Shown here in pieces: positions 57,008 to 64,000 of a stretch of DNA of 64,000 bases. Where the stretch lies: positions 1 through 64,000 of the forward strand of contig WHUX01000048.1 in the NCBI GenBank assembly GCA_015179025.1, given 5' to 3'. The translations under genes were made by a program, and so were the position numbers. The DNA comes from Terfezia claveryi. Lineage: Eukaryota > Ascomycota > Pezizomycetes > Pezizales > Pezizaceae. The number at the start of each line of letters is the position of its first letter. The stretch's first letter is position 1. Under the pieces are notes generated by a model that saw only the letters and a program-made list of their open reading frames with translations, made no database searches and had not been told where the DNA came from.

Positions 57008-60000
57008 TTGTCTTTGTCGTCTTTCTCTGTTCCTGCATCTATGTCTGTTGACGAATCTCGCTTGTTTGGTGAGCATTTTGTAGTACCAATAACTGTTAAA
57101 TTCAATGGTAAAACAGTGGTAACATCAGCTCTCATAGATTGTGGTGCTTCAGGAATAGCCTTCATTGATCAGACCTTTGTCAGTAAAAATTCGATACCAA
57201 CAGCTAAGCTAAAGACCCCCCACCTTCTTGATGTCATTGATGGCCGACCTATCTCTTCTGGGGCTATTACTGACCTCGCATGCCTACCTAGTGCCATTGG
57301 AGACCATTCGGAAAGCCTCCCCATGTTTGTAACCAAGCTCAAATACCCCATTGTCCTGGGGATCCCCTGGCTCCGAATGCATGATGTCTCCATTAACTTT
57401 GGCTCTTACACCTTGAACTTTAACAGCGGGTATTGTGAGAAGCACTGCCGTGCCCCACAGACTACCGTTAAAGGATTATGTGCCCTACCACCCCCGATAG
57501 AGGATCCTAGCCAGGTAATGGCAGAAACCCCCCACTAAAACCCCTCGATATCAACTTCATTGGAGCAGGGGCCTTTGCTTACCTTACCAGAAGGCACAAG
57601 CTGAAAGCCCATACTCTATCAATCTGTGAAGTTAACCTGGAAATCAATAAGCTGCGGTCCAAGGAAGAATGGAAGTCCATGGTGCCGGGTGAATACCACG
57701 AATTCATTGACTTGTTCTCTGAGAAAGCCGCGGAGAAGCTTGCCCCCCATCGACCATACGACCACACAATCCCGCTCGTAGAAGGTAAGACCCCCCATTA
57801 TGGACCTCTCTATGGGATGTCCCAGATGGAACTGGAAGCTCTAAAAAAGTATCTGGAGGAAAACCTCAACAAGAGCTTCATTCGCCACAGCTCCTCCCCA
57901 GCGGGTGCCCCGGTGCTGTTCGTGAAGAAGTCGGACGGCTCTCTTCGGTTGTGTGTTGATTATCATGGCCTGAATGAGATAATGGTCAAGAACAGATACC
58001 CCTTGCCCCTGATCCAGGAGACGTTAGCCAGGCTTTCCAAGGCAAAATGGTTCACCAAATTGGATCTGAGAGGGGCATACAACTTGGTACGAATTGCTGA
58101 GGGGGAGGAGTGGAAAACTGCCTTCCGGACGCGATATGGCCATTTTGAGTATAATGTGATGCCTTTCGGCTTAACCAACGCCCCGCCTCCTTTCAGCACT
58201 TTATCAATGACACTCTGCAGGACTTTCTGATGTATTCTGCACCGCCTACCTGGACGATATCCTCATCTACTCGGATACCCTAGCGGAACACAAGATCCAC
58301 GTCCGACAAGTGCTGGAGAAGCTGGAGCAGGCTGGGCTGTACCTTAAGCCTGAAAAATGCGAATTCCATGTCCAAGAGGTGAAGTACCTGGGCTTGATCA
58401 TAACACGGAAGGTATTAGGATGGACCCCGCCAAAGTTGCTGCAATCCAAGAGTGGGAAACCCCAGCCAATTTGAAGGATGTGCAGGCCTTCCTAGGATTT
58501 GCCAACTTCTACCGCCATTTATCCTGGGATACTCAAGAATCGTGGCACCCCTGACGGCCTTGACGAAAACGAAGGTAGAAGCTGGCTCACACCTGACAAA
58601 AAGGGCCTTCCACTGGAATCCAGAAGCCCAATCCGCCTTCCAGAACCTCAAGGAAGCCTTCTGCTCAGCCCCAATCCTGGCCCATTTTGACCCTGATAGC
58701 GAGTGCATCGTGGAAACGGACGCCTCCGACTATTCTCCGCTGGAATCCTGTCCCAGTATGTCGATGGAGTCCTCCACCCAGTGGCCTATTTCTCCAAAAA
58801 GCACTCCCCGGCGGAGTGTAATTACGAAATCTATGATAAGGAGTTAATGGCCATTGTGCGAGCATTCGAGGAATGGAGACCACACCTGGAATCGGCAAAG
58901 GGGGTTATCGAGGTCCTCTCTGACCATAAGAACCTAGAGTACTTCACAACCACCAAATTGCTAAATCGCCGACAGGCTAGGTGGTCGGAATTCCTCTCTC
59001 GGTTTAACTTCAAGATAAGGTATCGGCCGGGAAAGGCTGGGGGTAAGCCGGATGCACTGACCAGGAGATCAGGAGATCTCCCTAAAGGGGGGGATGAAAG
59101 GCTGAAGTACCAGAATCAGGTGGTACTGAAACCCGAAAATCTCGACCTGGCGGCCAATACCCTTGCGGAAGCTGAAGCTGAGGCTGAGGCTGATGTGGAA
59201 GCTGAGGCTGATGCTGATGTTGATGCTGATGCTGATGCTGATGCTGATGCTGATGCTGATGCTGATGCTGATGTTGATGCTGATGCTGAAGCTGAAGCGA
59301 ACCCCGGAGCAGATCTCCTTCTGCGGATACGACGGGCATATACGGAGGACGACCTGGTTAAGGATATAATTACCGCAGTGGAGTCTGGACAGCGCCGTCA
59401 TACCAAGATTTCCCTAGCCGAGTGCACCACTCAGGACGGCCTCCTATACCACCTAGATCGGCTCTATATACCTGAAGGGGAGCTGCGGATGCAGCTGATC
59501 AAGGAACACCATGATACCCTGGCTGCAGGTCACCCTGGAGTGGCTAAGACGTTAGAACTACTAGCTAGACAATACACATGGATCGACCAGCGAAAGGAGG
59601 TAGAACAGTACATACGGAACTGCCATATCTGCAAGCGTGCAAAACCCACTCGTCATGCCCCCTACGGAACCTTGAAGCCCCTGGAGATCCCGGATCGGCC
59701 CTGGCAACACCTGACCATGGACTTTGTAACTGGGTTGCCGAAGGACTCGGGATTCAATGCCATCCTGATGGTGGTGGATCGGTTGACGAAGATGAGGCAT
59801 GTTATACCCTGCCGGGATACCTGCTCCGCTCCGGAGTTAGCCAACCTCTACCTCAATAATGTATTCCGATACCATGGCCTCCCTGAATCGATCGTGTCCG
59901 ACCGTGGCCCTCAGTTTACCTCAGAATTCTGGCAAGCCTTCTGCGAACTTCTGGGGATCAAAGTTCGTCTGTCAACAGCTTACCACCCCCAGACGGACGG

Positions 60001-60775
60001 CCAATCGGAAAGGATGAATGCGATTATGGAACAGTATCTGCGGGCCTTCGTCAGCTACCAGCAGAACAACTGGGTTTCGTTGCTAGCAACCTGCGAATTT
60101 GCCGCCAACAACCAGTTCTCCGAGTCGCTGAAAACGTCCCCATTCCTAGCCAATTATGGCTGGCACCCTCGGTTCGTAGACTCCCTAGCACCTCTGCGCA
60201 AGGCCAGGGAGAATGCCCCAGCCAAGGAGTTCGCCACGCAGATTTCTGAACTCCACTCTACCCTGAAGACTGAGTTGGGTTATGCTCAGGTCAGGCAAGC
60301 AGAATACGCCAACGGGTCTAGGTTACCGGGCCCCAAATACCAACCAGGAGACAAGGTATGGCTCTCTAGCAGACACTTCCGGACAGAACGACCCTCTCGT
60401 AAGTTGGATCACAAGTTCCTAGGCCCCTATGAGGTGTTAGCAGCTGTGGGCACTCATGCTTACCGGCTGAGATTTCCCAAGGATATCAAGCGCCATCCGG
60501 TCGTTCATGTCTCGGAGATCGAGCCAGCCGCCGACGATCCCCTTCCCGGGCAAAAGCACCCCCCACCTCCTCCAGTAGTGATCGCAGGTGAAGAGGAGTG
60601 GGAGGTTGAGGAGGTACTGGACTCAAGGAAACACTATGGACAAGTTCAGTATAAGGTCAAGTGGTTAGGGGATGAGGAGGCCACTTGGCAACCCGCAGAG
60701 GACTTGGAGAATGCGCAGGATTTGGTTACCCTGTTCCACCAGCGATACCCCAGGAAGCCTCGCCCAGTCGACTGA
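57008..60775 (+). pseudogene. B2 pol: protease, RT, RNase H, integrase, chromodomain
   Basis: Three open parts: 57008-57538 (protease, ALIDCGASGIAF, and linker), 57679-58230 (RT start, [20 protein letters not shown]), and 58703-60775 (RNase H to the end, 690 codons). Between them are a deletion near 57520-57545 and single-base losses near 58190, 58229, 58405 and later, compared with B1. The catalytic [12 protein letters not shown] at about 58245 survives. Integrase is complete: HHDTLAAGHPGVAKTL, CHICKRAK, MDFVTGLPKD, SDRGPQF, HPQTDGQSERMN, the LGPYEVLAAVGTHAYRL module and a C-terminal chromodomain (VEEVLDSRKHYGQVQYKVKW). Single-base deletions, often in short runs, could partly be assembly errors. 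If they are, B2 might be nearly intact. Confidence 0.88.
59163..59297 (+). repeat. Ala-Glu/Asp coding repeat in B2 pol
   Basis: About 22 Ala/Val-acidic pairs, mixing GCTGAG, GCTGAA and GCTGAT, at the same site as the longer pure array of B1. Confidence 0.9.
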
Positions 60776-60935
60776 GGTCGTGACTTTGCATTCTTGTTGT
60801 TGTCTATGTTCTTGTTGTTCGGAGTTGGGGTTTTTGTCCTTACCTTGTTGTTGTTGTTGTTTCCTGTGTTGATTTTGCCGGTTATCGTGCCCAGGCCTCC
60901 TAGTCGCTGGAGCTCCGAGCCTAAAGGGGGGATAG

Positions 60936-61436
60936 TGTCACAACCGTCCTTTCCTAGCCAGGTTTGAGAGTCGGACGGGATTCCGTCTGACTCTCGTTAT
61001 TGTTGATTGATATCGTTATTATCTCTGTTCCCGAGATAAGGGGTCTTGGGAACCTTATTCCTTCCGGTGGCCTTGGCCAGGAAGGAAGCCTGTATATATA
61101 GCTTGCTCTCTCCGCCCTCTCGTTGGATCCCCATCCAACGTCTTGTATACCTAATACAGGACCTTGTCTCTCCGCGAAGGTGTACCTCCCTTGTACACCC
61201 CCTCGTCTTGCCTTGTCCCGTGAATAACTCTGCAGCACAGCTGCCCCCCCTCCGACACACGCGGCAACTGCCTCCGCGTGTCTCGTGCTCCTTGCCCTCT
61301 GCCCCTCTTGCCTCTTGCCCTTGCCCCTAGCCTTTCCCCTGATCACACACGTAGCGTTCCTACATGTGTATTACCTCGTCCCTGTCCTCGCCCCGGCGTA
61401 CCCTTTAGTCGCCTTGTCCCCGGAGCCCTCGTTACA
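60936..61436 (+). repeat. 3' LTR of B2
   Basis: 501 bp, TGTCACAAC...GTTACA. By eye it differs from the 5' copy at about fifteen positions, all C/T or G/A. Confidence 0.92.
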
Positions 61437-63263
61437 AGTATAAATAGTAGTCTTAAGCTATAGTTGAGTAAGAAAAGAATGAAGTTTATTATGATCTTTA
61501 TTATGGATTAGATATTTTATTAGTTCTTCTTCTTAGCTAGCCTTTAAGTTAAGCAAGAATAGTACTAATTACTCTCATATCATTAACTTGATTATAGACA
61601 TTATTTATTATAGTCTCATTTATAGTAACTTCCTCTTATAGTTCTTGATTGTAGTTTATTAAGGTAATATTCTTATTTTATTATTTTATAAGTTAATTAG
61701 TAAAGTTTTAGACTTAAGTTCAAAGACTAAGTACATCTTATTAGTGATCTAGTAAGGTAAGAATTTGGTCTAACAAGGTAATAGTTTTATTAACTATTGT
61801 TGTATAGTTACTATTAGGGTTTATGGGATCTACTTCTACTTACAATTATATAAGTAAATCTATAGTAATAGCTAGTAGTTTAATAACTGGTTGAGATATA
61901 ATAGCTATTATTCCTTAGTTCATTGGTTTGTTAGTTCATTAGTTTATAGGTTCATTGGTTTATTAGTTTATTAGTTCATAGGTTCATTCATTGGTTCATA
62001 GATTTATAAAAGTTGTATTTAGTAGAGTATAGGGATATAATATAATATAATAGTAGTATAGACATTAGCTATAGACATGACTTCAAGGAGTACATGTAAG
62101 ACAGCAGATGTAGAACAATAGACAGAGTATAGAATCTAGAATATATAGTATCAAAATGTAGATATAAGGCAATGCTTTATATTACTCGAGCTAGAATACA
62201 AAACATTGTATGAAGAAGCAGAATAGAGAACTAGAATACAAGCAGTAATTTATATATAATATCTCTAGCTAATATGAGCAGAATATTGTACTATATATTA
62301 ACATCATTAAGTTTATTGACATTAGCAAGCTTATTGATATCAGCAAGCTTATTAGAGTAGATGATATTTAGTAACCTTTTACTTGTTAAGTTCATAAGCC
62401 AATTTTTATACTGTAACACTAAGGTGAGCTTGATTGAAGGTATTGAGGAGGTCAGTAGTCATGCTATGTAAAGCAGTTATAGGAAGAGTCTAGGTTAGTA
62501 TTGATACTATAGACATAATAGTAATTTTATAAATTTCTATTCAGTATAAAGGAAAATAATAATATATATATATATTTTATGACCTAATATAGCTAGTATT
62601 TGGGATGCAAGCTAGACTCTAAATATGGGACTACTGTGAAATTATTGTCTGTAGCACTATATATCAAGAGCTCTATTTTATAGCCTGTAGCTCTATAGAT
62701 ATATAGACTTCAAAACAAAAAAAATGTTAAAGGCTTACCTAAATGCTACCTATCTGTTAGATGTTATAGGACTTGATTTCAAAATAGTAACTAGAGTAAA
62801 AATAGTATAGTAGGGAGAATACTAAGATAGGACTAGCTTAATAAGAAAAAGGGTTTACTAGGAGATACCAAAAAGGTATAAGCCAAAAAAGGACTACTTA
62901 TATAATTTTTCTAAAAGGTTACTCTCTAATAATACCAAAAAAAGAAGTTAAAAATTCTAAATATCCAATACATACTGCAGTAAAAAACTTTCCTATATGG
63001 TTATCCACTATAGTACTACTAGCTGACAATCTAAAGCAGAGTGAATAGTATGCCTTTTTTCCTTTAGTTTATAGTAAATAATGATACATTCTCAAATTAA
63101 CTTACTTGGTTTTATATCAGACTTAATATGGTCAAAAACTATATAACAAACTGAGTAATCAATATCTTGATGATATATATACTATAGCTAAGTACTGTAA
63201 GAAAATAAAAAAATCTATAACACTAGGGATTCTTCTACTACAGTAAATTAGTACTAAACTTGC
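61437..63263 (-). pseudogene. Continuation of AT-rich relic D
   Basis: Begins with the second AGTAT copy and keeps the same AT-biased composition as 52571-55305, so it is taken as the 5' (gag/leader) part of D split by B2. No readable protein motif was found. A stretch of TTAGTTCATTAGTTTATAGG-like repeats lies at about 61915-62000. No LTR could be defined, and the right part could belong to something else. Confidence 0.5.
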
Positions 63264-64000
63264 TAGCGTACCCTTGGCGCACTAGAAGCGACCAATCACC
63301 GAGAAGCGACCACTGTCTAAGACATACAGCTTGACCGACCTCGTCAGCCTCTCCACAGGCCCAATACCTCTACTTTATCAGTATAATAGTCTTAACTAGT
63401 ATCAATCAATCACCAAGTCTCCGGCAACATTAACAATACTCTGCGATTACAAGCATGCCAAAATATACGAAGCAGCAGCTACAGGAAGCAATCAAGCATG
63501 CAAAATAAGAGCCAGATGCACCTATGCTATGGATTGTAGATTTATATGGGATAGACCACCAGACATTATGCCGAAGGGTGCTAAGGACACAGCAGGAGCA
63601 GTCTATAGTACATCAGGACTAGCAACTCTTCTCTACAGGTAATGAGAAAGCAATCGCAAGCTATGCTAGTATCATGGCAGATGCGGATTTCTACTTGGGC
63701 CTGAGCTTTTGCGGCAAATTGCTCAAGGAATTGTTAATAAGAGGCAGATAACCCAGCATGGCCCCTCACGTGCACCCTCTACCAGCAGCCCTTCTACTAG
63801 TAACCCTTCTATCTCTAGCGGCTCTTCCGCCACCTTTGATAACCCTTCCAGCTCTATGAATACCCCTATCCATATCATTGGTGTCAGTTGGGTAGATAGA
63901 TTTCTTAATTGCAATCTAGGCTTCAAAAAGGTCTATATTCACTACCAGGAAAGAGCAAGGGCAGCAGTAACAAATGATATAGAACTACAAGCTGATTTCC
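63264..64000 (+). mobile_element. pogo/Fot1-like DNA transposon, 5' end (cut by window)
   Basis: A decayed transposase starts at ATG 63455: MPKYTKQQLQEAIKHAK, stop, EPDAPMLWIVDLYGIDHQTL (helix-turn-helix of the psq type), RRVLRTQQEQ, stop, QLFSTGNEKAIASYASIMAD, then, one frame over, PELLRQIAQGIVNKRQ and the CENP-B-type DNA-binding end VSWVDRFLNCNLGFKKVYIH with YQERARAAVTNDIELQADF. This matches fungal pogo-family transposases; the DDE domain lies beyond the window. The stops TAA and TAG fit CAA and CAG parents. The left end is probably near 63264 (TAGCGTACCCTTGGCGC). The word AGAAGCGACCA occurs twice just inside it (63284 and 63302), like subterminal binding sites. Confidence 0.8.

Larger units (their letters stand above)
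55306..61436 (+). mobile_element. Ty3/gypsy chromovirus B2, full length
   Basis: LTRs 55306-55806 and 60936-61436, both 501 bp, bounded by the perfect duplication AGTAT (55301-55305 and 61437-61441). Carries gag, the frameshift region, protease, RT, RNase H, Ala-Glu/Asp linker, integrase and chromodomain. Polypurine tract CCTAAAGGGGGGATAG precedes the 3' LTR, identical to B1. Coding parts are mostly intact but broken by several single-base deletions and a few stops. Inserted in relic D. The LTR pair is close enough to suggest the youngest insertion here. Confidence 0.94.

Noticed and set aside
1..64000. tRNA or rRNA genes
   Set aside because: No cloverleaf with a GGTTCGAATCC-like arm and no rRNA core sequence was found by eye; a covariance search would be needed to be sure.

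Overview
This is nuclear DNA of a filamentous ascomycete (Pezizomycotina). Host genes have short introns of about 50-150 bp with GT/AG ends and CTAAC/CTGAC-like branch points. They include fungal-type malate synthase, Trs120, tetraspanin, DUF3684 and Lia1 homologues. A repeat-rich genome of the Pezizomycetes/truffle kind would fit, but that placement is a guess.

Positions 1-22.2 kb are a host gene island: malate synthase (minus, 3' end cut by the window), POP5 (plus), a tetraspanin (minus), TRS120/hypA (minus, 7 exons, 1439 aa), a DUF3684 protein with an HSP90-type ATPase start and an HExxH end (plus, 6 exons, 1662 aa), a decayed PDR-type ABC transporter, two unknown helical proteins, and deoxyhypusine hydroxylase (LIA1). 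Exon joins were worked out by hand from splice sites and reading phase.

From 22.5 kb to the right edge the window is a pile of nested transposons. Left to right: a 5'-truncated Ty1/copia element (C1, minus); a Ty3/gypsy chromovirus (A, minus) whose two LTRs do not match well and have no target duplication; a truncated second chromovirus (B3, minus); a copia relic (C2, plus) carrying a small LTR element with a clean target duplication; a 1.3 kb GAGACACC-type minisatellite; two decayed reading frames of unknown kind (38.9-43.3 kb); full-length chromovirus B1 (plus, duplication ATATC) that contains a 2.37 kb palindromic insertion; an AT-rich gypsy relic (D, minus); full-length chromovirus B2 (plus, duplication AGTAT) inserted into D; and the start of a pogo/Fot1-like DNA transposon.

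The B family is the most informative part. B1 and B2 share a gag-pol junction with a textbook -1 frameshift layout: heptamer GGGAAAA in phase, a 5-nt spacer, and a 9-bp stem whose loop holds the gag stop codon. All eight premature stops in B1 pol can be explained by C-to-T or G-to-A transitions relative to B2, and the B2 LTR pair appears to differ only by transitions. This points to RIP-like or methylation-linked decay. The palindromic insertion in B1 integrase, bounded by a 5-bp duplication and restoring the frame when removed in thought, is the best candidate for an undescribed element. No tRNA, rRNA or CRISPR array was recognised.
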